A DNA stretch of 64,000 nucleotides from Coenobita brevimanus. Lineage: Eukaryota > Arthropoda > Malacostraca > Decapoda > Coenobitidae. Position numbers and translations under genes: made by a program. The notes under the pieces are model-generated. The model saw only the letters and a list, made by a program, of their open reading frames with translations, searched no databases and had not been told where the DNA came from. The stretch is taken from positions 2,900,001 through 2,964,000 of the forward strand of contig CM064713.1 in NCBI GenBank assembly GCA_032717465.1, read 5' to 3'. This document shows, piece after piece, positions 22,040 through 34,460 of this stretch (its first letter is position 1; each line of letters opens with the position of its first letter).

Positions 22040-22455
22040 GCCTACTTCTTCCTTCCCCTTTTTCATTCTCTCTTTGCCCTTCTCTTTGCCTATTTCTCCC
22101 TTTCCTTCCTGTTACTTTTATTACCCTTCCCTCCACTTCAGATGCCTCTACTGTACACTGAGTGACAAGCCAGATAGTTCCAGTAACCCAGAAAACCATA
22201 TCCAACGCTGGGTGGTAACCATACAACCAAATAATGGGGTGAAGTGGAGCCTACTATGATGTCCTAGTCAATGGGGTGGACAGACGCATATACGGCATCC
22301 ATCCATGAACCAAACATCCACACTAATCCCCGCGCTTAGCTGTGGTGAAGCGCTGTCAGCCGCAAGGGAAGTTCGGTCCAATGCACGAGAGGGCCCTGCA
22401 GGGAAAGTTGCTTGCCGTCGGTTAATGGGTATGCTCGGCGAGACAGAGTGAGGAT
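22040..22455 (+). mobile_element. family E partial copy
   Basis: CACTGAGTGACAAGCC, GCTGGGTGGTAACCATACAA, GTGGAGCCTACTATGATG, CATGAACCAAACATCCACAC, CCCCGCGC and GGTATGCTCGGC occur in the same order as at 16020-16330. Confidence 0.65.
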
Positions 22456-22457
22456 GA

Positions 22458-22523
22458 TCAACAGTAAAAACAACAACAATAACAACAACAAGTGCTTAGT
22501 AAAAGGGAGAAATTTGTGTTATT

Positions 22524-22585
<62 letters not shown>

Positions 22586-22687
22586 TTCTCTGATCTGTAT
22601 GTCTCTGCCTACATGTCTGTCTCTACGTCTCTGTCCCTTTCTGTCTCTGAAACGCCATCATCATCATCATCATCATCGTGAGCTATT

Positions 22688-22721
<34 letters not shown>

Positions 22722-22795
22722 ACAACAACAACATCATCATCATCATCATCATCATCAACAACAACAACATCATCATCATCATCATCAACCCTCAT
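22458..22795. repeat. compound (AAC), (GT), (ATC)/(AAC) microsatellites
   Basis: AAC-rich at 22467-22491, GT at 22526-22581, then alternating ATC and AAC blocks at 22658-22787. The His/Gln/Ser frames are repeat translations. Confidence 0.97.
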
Positions 22796-22827
22796 TTAAG
22801 CTTATCATTTTCCCTGTCAATGCTCGA

Positions 22828-22838
22828 ATAAGGAGAGA

Positions 22839-22882
<44 letters not shown>

Positions 22883-22989
22883 CAATTTGAGGGATTTTGT
22901 GAACTCAAGATGTCGGATTTCTTTTAATGGATCCGAATATTACGTTCCCTGGCGCTCCACCGTTTTGTGTCTCATTTTCCTTGCTCATA

Positions 22990-23045
<56 letters not shown>
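22828..23045 (-). mobile_element. family G element between GA and CT tracts
   Basis: GA run 22840-22880, then (minus strand) CATTAAAAGAAATCC...AACTCAAG-type core at about 22885-22965, then CT at 22992-23045. Its core words (AATATT/AATACT, CCATTAAAAGAAAT, GACATC) match those at 26596 (+), 28900 (-) and 29385 (+). Confidence 0.6.
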
Positions 23046-23046
<1 letters not shown>

Positions 23047-23110
23047 AATAACGCATGCCGTTCCCAATTTGGCCATGATACCCTCACAGATTATATTACT
23101 GCCCAGTCAC

Positions 23111-23112
<2 letters not shown>

Positions 23113-23200
<88 letters not shown>

Positions 23201-23201
23201 A

Positions 23202-23233
<32 letters not shown>
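23113..23233. repeat. (CT)n-(CA)n-(ATC)n compound
   Basis: Three perfect microsatellites directly joined: CT to 23175, CA to 23203, ATC to 23233. Confidence 0.98.
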
Positions 23234-23238
<5 letters not shown>

Positions 23239-23304
23239 CCCACTAATCCACAAGGTGATTATAATTCCTCTCCTTCCTTGACTACTGAGTCACGGTTGCA
23301 TAAA

Positions 23305-23385
23305 ACTTGATGACCCCTAGCAATGAGGTAGGAATGAGACTCCTTGGTCACTAGTCAAATTAACCTCTAATCTGACACCACTTGG
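23305..23385 (-). mobile_element. family B fragment, inverted
   Basis: AGGTAGGAATGAGACTCCTT and TGGTCACTAGTCAAAT are the reverse complement of the family B core. Confidence 0.6.
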
Positions 23386-23469
23386 CCATCAATCGAGCTG
23401 AAAGGAGTCAGCAATCTTTGTCTGATGAAATTAAGCATCCAATACAGCCATGCAACATCACATGCTCCT
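23386..23469. other. short unassigned segment
   Basis: Mixed sequence between the family B fragment and the decayed LINE. Confidence 0.3.
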
Positions 23470-24215
23470 CTCAAGTAATTCCACCGCTCTTACTTGTTAT
23501 CTGTGTCCAGGCTTCGCTTCCATACGTTAGAGTAATTTCATTTCCATCCCTACTTTCCTGTTCCCAATTATTGCGCTCTGTATTCCTGTGTAACATATCC
23601 TATTTTGACATATATTTCTAGATATGAGGTATATAGGGTGAGTAAGTGACTATGTGGACCACTTGACTAAGAAGGTGTTTTGCCTTTGAGCCACCTAGCT
23701 GTATTGCAGAAGTGTGGGGTGAGGGCAGACCAAGAAGTAAGCTGAAAAGTTAGTTAACAGAACAAGGACCTGGGGGTTGCACGTACCTCCTCGCTGACTG
23801 TGTTCCTCCCTGATAAACCTTAAGAGTGTCGGACGGAATTTATATGAACCTGAAACACAACCCACAATTTCCTTCCCTGCTGTTCCCTTTCATGAAGGTC
23901 ATTCTCTTAATTCTCGCCGCGGTTCACCACACACACTAAATATTTGAAGGCTCTCACATTCTCCATTTCCTGAGCGTTCACCTTCTCTCTGCAGCCTTGA
24001 CCTCATTCCTCTCAAAGGCAATAACTTTACTTTTTACTACATTCATTCTCTAATTTCGCTTCTTACACACGCGTCGACACTGACTCGCCATGCACTGCAA
24101 CTCCCTCTCTCCATTAATTAACCGAACAGTATCATCAGCAACACTACAATTCCCTAACTCTACCCTCCATCACTCAAGACATTTCAACATCCACTGCTCT
24201 GCCTTGTACTTCTCT
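23470..24215 (-). pseudogene. heavily decayed LINE reverse transcriptase
   Basis: On the plus strand, AACAGTATCATCAGCAACAC matches the antisense of the FADDTVLL region at ~15345-15365. GCAATAACTTTACTTTTTAC, CTACATTCATTCTC, CACATTCTCCATTTCCTGAG and CTTCCATACGTTAGAG follow the antisense order of the 14557 copy. About 250 bp of unrelated sequence (23595-23860) interrupts it, including a family A fragment near 23690. All frames are broken. Confidence 0.65.
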
Positions 24216-24237
24216 GATAACATCCCTCATCCACTCA

Positions 24238-24415
24238 ATATAGTGCCGAATGACAAGCCAAATGGTCTCTGCAGAACCAGGACACCATTTACCACACTGG
24301 ATGATAACCATATACCCAAACCCACGTGTTCCCAGCGCGTCACGGAAGCAACCAAGAGTGTACGTGGAAGGTTAGTGACCCGCCCAGTAAAAAGAGCCTA
24401 ACTAAACATACAACC
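24238..24415 (+). mobile_element. family E fragment
   Basis: CCGAATGACAAGCCAAATGG, ACCATTTACCACACTGGATG and ATAACCATATACCCAAACC parallel the CACTGAGTGACAAGCC..GGTGGTAACCATA order of the other copies. Confidence 0.5.
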
Positions 24416-24502
24416 TTACCTAAGTTACGACAGGGGATCGTAAGTTCGTTTGTGTATCCGGCTGGTGTAAAATGTCTTCACTCTTCACCTGGCACTTTGG
24501 CT

Positions 24503-24848
24503 CTATGCTCTTTTCATTCTATCTTGGCCCAAATTTCGTCCTATTGTGGTTTATTTCACGTAGTTCAGTGACCGAAAACTGAAAACATAATTATTCTACA
24601 TCCTTTCGCATAGCACTTCTTCGTGATTAGTACGATATTCAAATGTTAACTTATACCTCTTGGAGCAGAATTTTGTCCTTCTGTGGCTGATTTCATACAG
24701 CTAAATGTCCGAAAAAGACAATACAGTTGCTCTCCATCCTCTCACTTTGCACTTCTTCATGATTAGCGTGATATTCAAGTGTTATTTTATATTTTTACCC
24801 AACATTCAAGAAGAGAAGATGGTAATTTTAGGCCAAGTAAAATAATAA
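24503..24848 (-). mobile_element. family A, two overlapping units, minus strand
   Basis: The plus strand shows CTATCTTGGCCCAAATTT, GCACTTCTTCGTGATTAGTA, then again GCACTTCTTCATGATTAGCG, and finally AGATGGTAATTTTAGGCCAAG. The core occurs twice, about 145 bp apart, so this is a partial tandem duplication of the element. Confidence 0.7.
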
Positions 24849-24867
24849 TAATAATAATAATAATACA

Positions 24868-24921
<54 letters not shown>

Positions 24922-24922
24922 G
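24839..24922. repeat. (AAT)n then (ATT)n microsatellite
   Basis: AAT run 24841-24865, CAA, ATT run to 24921: an inverted trinucleotide pair able to form a hairpin. Confidence 0.97.
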
Positions 24923-25145
24923 TAGCAGCCGTGGCTCAGTGGGTTAGAGCGCTCCGCTCTGACCGAAGGGTCGGAGGATCGAATCCACCCAAGGGTCATT
25001 GGTAGACATCAGGAAGGGCATCCGGTCATAAAATGCTACACGCTCCAAACCAAAGTCCTCTACCCAGGGGCAACGCCTTAGCCCTTATCCAAAAAAGGGG
25101 GTACCTGGCGTAAAAAACTATATATTATTATTATTATTATTATAA
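24923..25145 (+). mobile_element. tRNA-derived SINE
   Basis: The head looks like a tRNA: A-box TGGCTCAGTGGGTTAGAGC (24932-24950) with a paired D-arm (GCTC..GAGC) and B-box GGATCGAATCC (24976-24986). A non-tRNA body follows, including ATCAGGAAGGGCATCCGGTC and CTACCCAGGGGCAACGCC, ending in an ATT repeat (25121-25143). The GGAAGGGCATCCGG phrase is, from memory, shared by SINE and RTE-type LINE tails. The absence of a proper acceptor stem and the attached body argue against a functional tRNA. Confidence 0.85.
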
Positions 25146-25208
25146 TAATAAAAGTGTGGAATCCATCATTTCTTGTGATACGCTATGCATATGAAACTTA
25201 GACATTGG

Positions 25209-25440
25209 TTCGTATTCACGTCGGTTCAAGAAGCTCCCTAACACCTTTTCCTACGCGATTTATTTTGCTCAGTGCACTTTGCTGTCCCCTTCTAGATATA
25301 CAAACCATTCTAATATCACCATACATTTCATGATTAACGTACAAAATTACACCAACCCTGCATGGAAAGGAAAGGAGAGAGAGCCACGACTATATCCAAA
25401 AATACCTAGCTAAGGAAGAGGCGCTAAGTGCTGGTATTTT
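25209..25440. mobile_element. family C fold-back element
   Basis: Left CGTATTCACG...AGAAGCTCCCTAACACC and CGCGATTTATTTTGC; right CTAGCTAAGGAAGAGGCGCT...GGTATTTTG. Arms are inverted around a ~130-bp spacer. Confidence 0.7.
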
Positions 25441-25524
25441 GGTATTAATGGGGTGTTTTATGGCATACAATTACGTCATATAGAAAAGTAATTAAGACGG
25501 TAATTGAGACTAATTAAAACTATA

Positions 25525-26055
25525 ATCTAGTTTATATTCACAAATAATTTCATCCATCCATGTATCACCCACTCCTTTATAGCCCAGACAGGAGCGTAGG
25601 GACCTGGGGTTAGGCGAATTAGTCCTGATATGAAAGGGGATAGTGACCGGTCGCAGTACCCTGAGTGGCAATATATGAATACTATACTCTAACCCTCCCT
25701 CGATATAAACCCTTAAATACCACATCTATTTGGAGAGTCTCACTATACTGCTTTTACTATACCTTGGCCTAAAACCTCCATCTTTAAATCTTGAGTGAAT
25801 AGTAACACTTGAGTAATACTAGAATATGATGTTAGCCATGAAAAAGTGCTATGGAAAGACTGTAGAGCCATAGCATTGCCTTTTTCTGCCAGTTAGCTAC
25901 AAAAGGACTAAAATCTAGGCCAGGTTAATATAAAAGACCTAGTAGACCACCAGGCTCCTACTTCATTATATGGTTACCACCCAGCGTAGTCAATGATTTC
26001 CTGGGTTATAGGAAGCGATTTGATTTGCTGTCCAATGTAAAGACACCTGAAGTCA
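25525..26055 (+). mobile_element. family E copy split by a family A insertion
   Basis: GACAGGAGCGTAGGGACC and CCCTGAGTGGCAATATATGA (left) and ACCACCAGGCTCC...TATATGGTTACCACCCAGCG (right) are contiguous in the 15590 copy but here are separated by ~200 bp that is family A. Confidence 0.7.
25743..25940 (+). mobile_element. family A copy nested in family E
   Basis: CTATACCTTGGCCTAAAACC, core GATGTTAGCCATGAAAAAGT, and CTAGGCCAGGTTAATATAAA. Its position inside family E indicates that A inserted after E. Confidence 0.72.
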
Positions 26056-26166
26056 GCACAACATCAAGTGAGAGGATGGAGAACGCCCTCACCTACCACG
26101 CAAAAATGAACTAAATGCATTAAATCATTCCTGCTAACATTAATCAGTGACTAGAGAGAGAGAGAG

Positions 26167-26170
<4 letters not shown>

Positions 26171-26243
<73 letters not shown>
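26171..26243. repeat. (GT)n microsatellite
   Basis: Perfect run preceded by a short GA stretch. Confidence 0.98.
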
Positions 26244-26246
<3 letters not shown>

Positions 26247-26450
26247 AGACGTGGCACAAATATTAAGAATAAGGACCCATAATAGCGTAGTTTATAAGAG
26301 AAGAAAATCCACATTACACTTGGTAAATCTTAAAAAACATAAGGACATGATATTTTTGCTTCCGTGTTGCAATTTTACCTTCATTTCCCGGAAGCTGTGA
26401 AGAGAGCGGAGCGTAGTAATGTGTGTGAGAATTTCTTGGTTGAATTGGAC

Positions 26451-26568
<118 letters not shown>

Positions 26569-26584
26569 GTAAATATAAATGATA

Positions 26585-26662
26585 AAACGATAGAGCATTG
26601 GAAATCATAATACTCAGACCCATAAGAAGAAAACCGATATCCTGTGTCTCCAATATCCTGGA

Positions 26663-26721
<59 letters not shown>

Positions 26722-26732
26722 TCTCTCTCTCC
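26585..26732 (+). mobile_element. family G element with (CT)n tail
   Basis: GGAAATCATAATACTCAGAC, CCATAAGAAGAAAACC, TGTGTCTCCAATATCCTGG, then CT 26668-26732. Same order as 29385-29580. Confidence 0.65.
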
Positions 26733-27008
26733 GACTTCGTACCCATCTTATCTGCATTCATTAGACTCTGGACATGCACTAGGGAGCCTGTTCTTTAGGT
26801 CCAGAAATCCACTTACTCCCCACCTACACAGTCTGGACACATCGCCTGGTCCCTTGATCGTACCTTAAGCGGATCCAATGATTTCCTAACAAACCTCCCT
26901 TGGCGATTTATCCAGCACATTCCACCTCACTGTTATTTATCACTGAGGAAAACGACAACTAATTTTAAACACTGAAATAATATAGAAATAGAGTTAAGGC
27001 GAAATATG
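26733..27008. other. unassigned sequence
   Basis: No frame or family assignment. Confidence 0.35.
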
Positions 27009-27195
27009 CTATACCCTTTTCACCATAACCTGGCTCAGATTTTCTTTTGGGCTTTTATTTCACGTACTTTGACTCTACCTTTCCATGGAACTTCTTCGTG
27101 ACTAGCATCGTATTCTAGTCCTAGTTACAGCTCCGCATTCAAGAAGGAGAGAAGGCAATTTTAGGCCAAGTTAAAGTGAACAGAGAATGATAACC
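27009..27195 (-). mobile_element. family A copy, minus strand
   Basis: CTATACCCTTTTCACC, then AACTTCTTCGTGACTAGCAT (reverse core), then GGCAATTTTAGGCCAAGTTA and AAGTGAAC. Both inverted ends are visible. Confidence 0.75.
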
Positions 27196-27199
27196 ATGA

Positions 27200-27325
27200 A
27201 GACTCATTCCTGCCTGTTTTTGCTATTAACCAAGGAGACTCATTCTTACCTCACACCTCATCGATTATAGTTTAGTATATATTCAATTTGTCACACTTCC
27301 ACAGTCCCATCAGGTGAAAACATAA
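27200..27325 (+). mobile_element. family B element between two family A copies
   Basis: TTAACCAAGGAGACTCATTC, CACACTTCCACAGTCCCATC and AGGTGAAAAC. It lies within 40 bp of a family A copy on each side. Confidence 0.65.
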
Positions 27326-27355
27326 AGTCTACGGACAACCAACCCTCCACTCCAA

Positions 27356-27494
27356 CTATACTCCTTTTCCTCTAACCTGGTCTAAAATTGGTGTCTATCC
27401 AACTTGAAGAGTGAGTTGTGACAATAGATTAACACTAGACTATGATGCTAGTCACGATGAAGTGCCAAAGAAAGGTTGTAGATCCGTGGGACTG

Positions 27495-27540
<46 letters not shown>

Positions 27541-27590
27541 ATAACCTGCGAGGGGACGAAAATCTGGATCAAGTAAATGTAAAAATCGCA
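27356..27590 (+). mobile_element. family A copy carrying a (CT)n expansion
   Basis: CTATACTCCTTTTCCTCTAA, core GATGCTAGTCACGATGAAGT, then a CT run (27496-27536) in place of the usual TTGCCTTTTTCTGCC, then GACGAAAATCTGGATCAAG. Confidence 0.72.
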
Positions 27591-27840
27591 TGCAAATGGC
27601 CATCAACGGAGCCTAAAGGGGTTGGGGATCTTTGCCAGCTTAAAATGAAAGTCCTATAACACCCCCCAACCCTCTTGTGATGTGCTAGGGTTATCACATT
27701 CACATCTGGTGTTATGGTGATAGTGTAGGTGTTTTATTATTATCGGTGGAGCAATACGGAAGATGAGATAGTGCTGTGATATCGTAGTCGAAGTCCCGTA
27801 AGATATATATGTAGTGAGGCAGGAACGGTATGGGAGACGG

Positions 27841-27875
27841 CAGTGTGTGTGTGTAGGGTGGGGTGTGTTGGGGGT

Positions 27876-27961
<86 letters not shown>

Positions 27962-27965
27962 TCTG

Positions 27966-27996
<31 letters not shown>

Positions 27997-28010
27997 TTAT
28001 GTCTATGTGT
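27841..28010. repeat. (GT)n then (CTGT)n
   Basis: GT/GGT-rich from 27841, a perfect GT run 27877-27960, then CTGT units to 27996. Confidence 0.97.
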
Positions 28011-28029
28011 GTGATATTCTCTCCGAGAA

Positions 28030-28215
28030 AGAGAGTATGTTTTCACCCCTGTTTGTTTGTTTATCTGTTAACAGTAGTACTCAAAAACTAAAAAAGAGAT
28101 TTGGACCAAATATGGTGGGTAGATAGCCCATGTCCCAGGGAACAATCCATTAACTTTTGGTGCCAATCCGGATCGTATTACAGATTCTGGATCCGGAAAA
28201 CACTTTTTGCGAAAC
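28030..28215 (+). mobile_element. family F fragment
   Basis: TTTCACCCCTGTTTGTTTGT, GGACCAAATATGGTGGG, CCAATCCGGATCGTATTACAG and CTGGATCCGG. Right part lost. Confidence 0.55.
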
Positions 28216-28580
28216 CCTGATCAATGATGAGAAAACCTATCCCATTATAAAGAGTGGTTTGGAAATTACGCTGCCTTTGTCGGATAGATGCGCTCCACTG
28301 AGTGCCCCTCTGATGTTCTCGCAGCCTCCATCTCCTTAACCTCATCAGCCCAAGGACGTCTTTCATATATTATTCTTACTTTTTACAAACATTTATATTC
28401 AGCTTAGGAGACACATTTCTAGCTGAAGGAGGCAGAGGTATATATATATTATTTTCCTTTTTAAAAGCTATTTTTGTTATCAAGCTGCATAAAACTGTCA
28501 GGACGTAACATGCATAAAAAACAGAATAAGGAATCGCAAAGAAGGGGTTATGAGCGAAAGAAAAGCATATTATTAATGGT
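28216..28580. other. unassigned sequence
   Basis: Stops in all frames; no family match. Confidence 0.35.
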
Positions 28581-28584
28581 TATT

Positions 28585-28700
28585 CCTTAGAAGAAGGAGG
28601 AGGAGGAGGAGGAGGAGAAGAGCAAGACGAAGAACAAGAACAAGAAGAAAAACAACAAGAAAGAGGAGGAGAAGAAAAAGTACAAGAACAAGAAAAAAGT
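28585..28700. repeat. (GAG)/(AAG) rich tract
   Basis: Trinucleotide purine repeats with AAC interruptions. Confidence 0.93.
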
Positions 28701-28875
28701 AATATTGTTTTCGGCTTGTGTTGCATATCGTATAACTTTTCCGGAAGGTGAGCAATGAGAAAGACTTTTATATCCGTGCGAAGAGTATGTTTAGCTATAC
28801 TGAAGAGGCGAGTGTCGTATGTGCTAAAAGACGGACAAGCAGGGAGACGCAGGGAGAGGTGAGAAATATTTGCCA

Positions 28876-29583
<708 letters not shown>

Positions 29584-29639
29584 TTATAACTTTATCTCCA
29601 TCAAGTAATAGCACAATTTTCTTCCTTTCATCTCCGCCC

Positions 29640-29678
29640 CCAGTCTTGCAATCTATTTATCTTTCTTTTTTCCCACTT

Positions 29679-29719
<41 letters not shown>

Positions 29720-29873
29720 TCTGTTTTCCTTGCCCTTTTATTTTTCTTTTCTTTCTAGCTCATTTCCTTCCTGCTTGTCCCTTCTTTTTTCCTCGTTTCT
29801 ATTACATTTTTTCATTAATATTTCTTCCTTGTTTGTTTTTTATTTACTTAGATCCGTGTGCGATATTTTATTC

Positions 29874-29947
<74 letters not shown>

Positions 29948-29949
29948 GG
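29640..29949. repeat. CT-rich tract and (GT)n-(GA)n
   Basis: CT 29682-29718, T/C-rich linker, GT 29874-29926, GA to 29948. Confidence 0.95.
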
Positions 29950-30295
29950 ATGCAGCAATATGTCAAAGGTTAAGGTCACATGGCAAGGTCAACTTAAAGT
30001 CTATCCAATTATAGCCAAACTGTATGGAAGGGCTCTGGATAATGCAAGGATTAGGGGCTTTGGTTCTGAGAAAAACCAAAGGTGAAGGTCACAGAGGAAG
30101 GTCAAATGCCAAGATCACAATACATGGTCAACGCAGACACTTTTGATCTGATTTTAACTCAAGGAAAGATTAATGGTCAGGCAAGAAGGAAGACAATCGA
30201 TTTTGACAGCAATTAGAATGAGGTGAAGGTCACAGAGTTGAGTCAAAAGTTCTCCCCTTAAATTTATTGGTATTCGAGGTTGTAGCACATTCTGA
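29950..30295 (+). mobile_element. AGGTCA-rich dispersed element
   Basis: Repeated words GGTTAAGGTCACATGG, GCAAGGTCAAC, GGTGAAGGTCACAGAGGAAG and GGTCAAATGCC at 40-100-bp spacing. Similar phrases occur at 33840-34240 and, inverted, at 37780-38240. No open frame. Confidence 0.6.
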
Positions 30296-30374
30296 ACACT
30301 CCTTCCTGCTCTCTGCATTCTTCCTTCCTCTCCTCTGCCCCGTTCAGTTCGTTCTCTTTTCATCTTTTTATTTT

Positions 30375-30605
30375 ACCTCCGCTGACAAAGTTTTTCGGAG
30401 ATTACGTATTCACCCGTGTCTGTTTGTATTCAAGATATCTCAAAAAAGACGTTATTGGACTTCGATGAAATGTACTGAATAGGTTGGCAGCGAGTCGGGG
30501 ATGAGTTGTTTGGATTTTGAGATGAATGAGGATGAGGAGGCAGGAATAAATCATAAATATTACTAGCACCGGCGGAGGTATGTGCTATCTGGTAACCTGT
30601 AACAC
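30375..30605 (+). mobile_element. family F element
   Basis: TTTACCTCCGCTGACAAAG, TTCACCCGTGTCTGTTTG, ACTTCGATGAAATGTACTG and a closing CCGGCGGAGGTATGTGC give inverted CCTCCGC/GCGGAGG ends. Confidence 0.7.
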
Positions 30606-30639
30606 TATAACATTCATCCTATCGTTAATCAGGCGTGTA

Positions 30640-30905
30640 CCGTTTTTGCAGTACATCCTAATTTTGATAATCCCAGGATGATCACCCTTTCCCCTTTCTT
30701 TATTTCTACTCTGACCTAACCTAATCTAACAGACAAATCTAAATGACTAACGAACTAACCTAACCTGATACTAAGAAACCACACCTAACCTAACCTATCC
30801 TAACCTAGATTTTCCTGGATAAGAAAAATACAAACTGGTATATAGAAGGTAAATTGGCGACCTGACACATCCTAAATTAATTCAGACTGACCTAATTTCC
30901 AAGGA
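30640..30905 (+). repeat. telomere-like (CCTAA) block in a dispersed element
   Basis: CTGACCTAACCTAATCTAAC, CTAACCTAACCTGATACT and ACCTAACCTAACCTATCC, followed by CTAGATTTTCCTGGATAAGA. The block at 42905-43300 has the same order with the same right flank. CCTAA is the complement of the arthropod telomere repeat TTAGG. Confidence 0.75.
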
Positions 30906-31369
30906 TATAATGAACGTGTGGAAAATTAGGCTTTTTTTATAGCTCTTAACTGCACGAGGGGTATAAAAGGCAGATATTCCAGCTTTTCTAAGTCCTAATC
31001 TTCTCCTAGAACACAATGGGCCGTGTACTGCTAGGAGACGAGAGACAATGGGGAAACAGACTGTGCTTAGGAGTCTGACCGGTCAGTGAACTGTACTCGT
31101 GGTCTTGAGGTTACGAACTGGAACTACGATAACGGGAAACAAACTGAGCCCAACAGTCTGACAGTATAGGACGCCAACAAGGGGTCTTCCGGTTGCGAGG
31201 TGTTTGCACTAACCAAAGTACAGTGTGAAACAAAAGTTTGCTGGTCGCTCCAATGCTTCCTCTTCACACTGGATATTATAACAGGGAGTATTAGCACGGC
31301 CAGAGGAAAACACCAGGCCTCTCTCAGCTTAGTCATTTTACCTAACTGTCACCTTTTATCACTCTCACT
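30906..31369. other. unassigned sequence with a ~78-bp duplication
   Basis: GGGGAAACAGACTGTGC..GGAGTCTGAC (31049) and CGGGAAACAAACTGAGC..ACAGTCTGAC (31133) are diverged neighbours about 84 bp apart. Otherwise unrecognised. Confidence 0.4.
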
Positions 31370-31830
31370 TTAGGTGGCTCTACACTGAATGACACGTCTA
31401 ATAGTATCCTGTAACCGAGGAAACTTTACAAGTAAGAAACCATATAGACAAATACAGGGTGATGTGGAGCCTGCTACGGTGCCCCTGCTGACTGAGTGAA
31501 GAGATGTTAATCCATGAACCAAACTTCACTTCTACACTCTTTCCATCGCCTCATTGCAGCAAAGTACAGGCTGCCGCAAGGGAACACCGGATCACTGCAC
31601 GGGACGAAAATGCAGGGCAGATTGGTTCCTGCTGTTGATGGGTCTGCTCGGCCAAATAAACAAGAATTACTCAGCAGCAGCAACAGCCCAGCGAAAGAAC
31701 GTGATCGGAACGGCATGCAGGGATGGTTGGTTGTCTGTGGTTGATCGGTCTGCTCGGCCTAAAGATCGGATTTATTCAGCAACGGCAACAACAAGAGGAA
31801 GGGAAGAGGCATATAAGGTGAACCATTAGG
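31370..31830 (+). mobile_element. family E partial copy with internal duplication
   Basis: ACTTTAGGTGGCTCTACACT, TGGAGCCTGCTACGGTGCCC, CCATGAACCAAACTTC and GATGGGTCTGCTCGGCC. The last phrase recurs as GATCGGTCTGCTCGGCC about 108 bp later. Confidence 0.65.
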
Positions 31831-32095
31831 CGCACCATTGTTCCCGACTGTACCCTCACCTCTCACCATTACCCATTGAGAGTAATATCGGCCTAAGGGG
31901 TAAGGGGCACTCAGCTTTAACCCTCCCGTGTCTGCATGAGTGACGCTCCCTCTTCACAGATTATCCACCTTTTCCACCACTTAGTCAGGTAGGTCGACAG
32001 GCAGAAAGGCAGGCAGGCTCGTCTCCGGGTCTGCCTTGGTCTTTCTTTGCTGCCTTTTTTGATCGCTGCTGAGACGAGGGGGAGTGGGGGAAGGG
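31831..32095. other. unassigned sequence
   Basis: Mixed composition, no frame or family match. Confidence 0.35.
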
Positions 32096-32097
32096 GA

Positions 32098-32123
32098 GGT
32101 TGAGGCCAGTTGCGTGGAAAAAC

Positions 32124-32199
<76 letters not shown>

Positions 32200-32253
32200 A
32201 GATAAAATCGTCTAGAGGTAGGAGTGGGAAGTCAATTGCTTGGAAAAGACTGC

Positions 32254-32289
<36 letters not shown>

Positions 32290-32290
32290 A
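32098..32290. repeat. (GA)n tracts within a ~130-bp duplication
   Basis: CCAGTTGCGTGGAAAAACTG then GA (32125-32190) and CAATTGCTTGGAAAAGACTG then GA (32256-32286). Confidence 0.8.
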
Positions 32291-32344
32291 TTTTGTGATG
32301 AGTACCATTGTAAAAATATGATAAGTTATAATGATTGAGATTAA

Positions 32345-32548
32345 CCTCTTCAGAACATCATCATCATCATAACCACCACCAATGTTGACAACAATAACCA
32401 TAAAAACAATGACAACAAAGCAATATACAACACTCTGCAGCAATAACAACTCAACAAAAACACATCAATAACAATAAAAACAGCAATACACACACTGGCG
32501 AACGAGGACAATAAAGTAATTCAATTTTAATTCTTCACTGACCGGATT

Positions 32549-32579
<31 letters not shown>

Positions 32580-32727
32580 ACTTACCTTACTTCACTTCCT
32601 TCCTTGCTACTCCAGTCTTCCCTCAATCCACTCTTCTTTCCTTCTGTTCTTTCTTCCTCTTTTCCGTGTTCCAGAGACTTGTAATCTTTAGTCCTTCGCT
32701 TTTCTGTTTTTTTTTTCTTTTCTAATG

Positions 32728-32770
<43 letters not shown>

Positions 32771-32771
32771 G
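32345..32771. repeat. AAC/AACA-rich stretch, CT patches and (ATC)n
   Basis: Loose ACA/AAC words 32370-32500, CT patches 32550-32580, perfect ATC run 32726-32770. Confidence 0.85.
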
Positions 32772-32789
32772 TTTTATTTTTTATACCCA

Positions 32790-33720
<931 letters not shown>

Positions 33721-33839
33721 CACTCAATCCTCATGTTTTATCTTACTTTTAAGGTATTCATTACGAGGCGATTTGCTTACACCCGCGTTCGTGAAGCGAG
33801 AGAGGGTTTGATGTTGCGCTTGACGTGTGTGGGTGTGTC

Positions 33840-34240
33840 TAGGTCAAATTTCTCTTAAGTCAGGTCAACTTAAACAGTCTTCAACCTGTTTAGACCAAAC
33901 CTGGGGAAGGGTTGAGGATAAGACAATGCCGATTTTAAGAACAATCAAAGGTCAAGGTCGCTCGGGAAGGTCAAATTTCAACCCGTATGTCTGTGTGAAC
34001 AAAACAAGTAAATCAGTTTTTATGACCAGATTTTGTGAAAGGGTTGAAGATCAGCCAAGCGGTTGACCAACTGCTTTTGAGAACATTAAGTCAAAGGTCA
34101 AAGTCACAGGGGAACGCCAGAGGTCAAGGTAATAAAGCGTGATAAACCAAAAAAATTATCTAATTTAGGCCAAACTCGGTGGAAGGGTTGAGGGTCAGAC
34201 AAGAAGGAAGTAATTCACTTTTGAGTGCAGTCGCGGAAAG
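33840..34240 (+). mobile_element. AGGTCA-rich dispersed element
   Basis: TCTAGGTCAAATTTCTC, AAAGGTCAAGGTCGCTCG, GGAAGGTCAAATTTCAACC, AGTCAAAGGTCAAAGTCAC and AGAGGTCAAGG. GGAAGGGTTGAGG recurs three times (33905, 34037 as variant, 34180), indicating internal ~140-bp repeats. Confidence 0.65.
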
Positions 34241-34250
34241 ATTAAGGGGC

Positions 34251-34460
34251 GGTATTCTAGTACGGTAATGGAGCTCATTAACACCTCTTCCTTACCGATT
34301 TATTTCCGATTCTGCTCCTTTATCATATTCTTGTGTGTTATGCAATCCAAGTCCATATTAAAAGAACATAAGAAGCAAACCAGAGGATATCAATGGGAAG
34401 TTTGGCAAATAAATCGCTAAGGAAGAGGTGTTAGGGAGCCTCTTTACCCTACAAAATTAC
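34251..34460. mobile_element. family C fold-back element
   Basis: GGTATTCTAGTACGG, ATTAACACCTCTTCCTTACC on the left; AATAAATCGCTAAGGAAGAG and TGTTAGGGAGCC on the right, inverted around ~110 bp. Confidence 0.75.

Noticed and set aside
22658..22787. His/Gln-rich and Ser-rich peptides
   Set aside because: Translations of ATC/AAC trinucleotide repeats.
24925..24997. A functional tRNA gene
   Set aside because: A and B boxes are good but there is no proper acceptor stem, the T-stem has a mismatch, and a SINE body with simple tail is attached.
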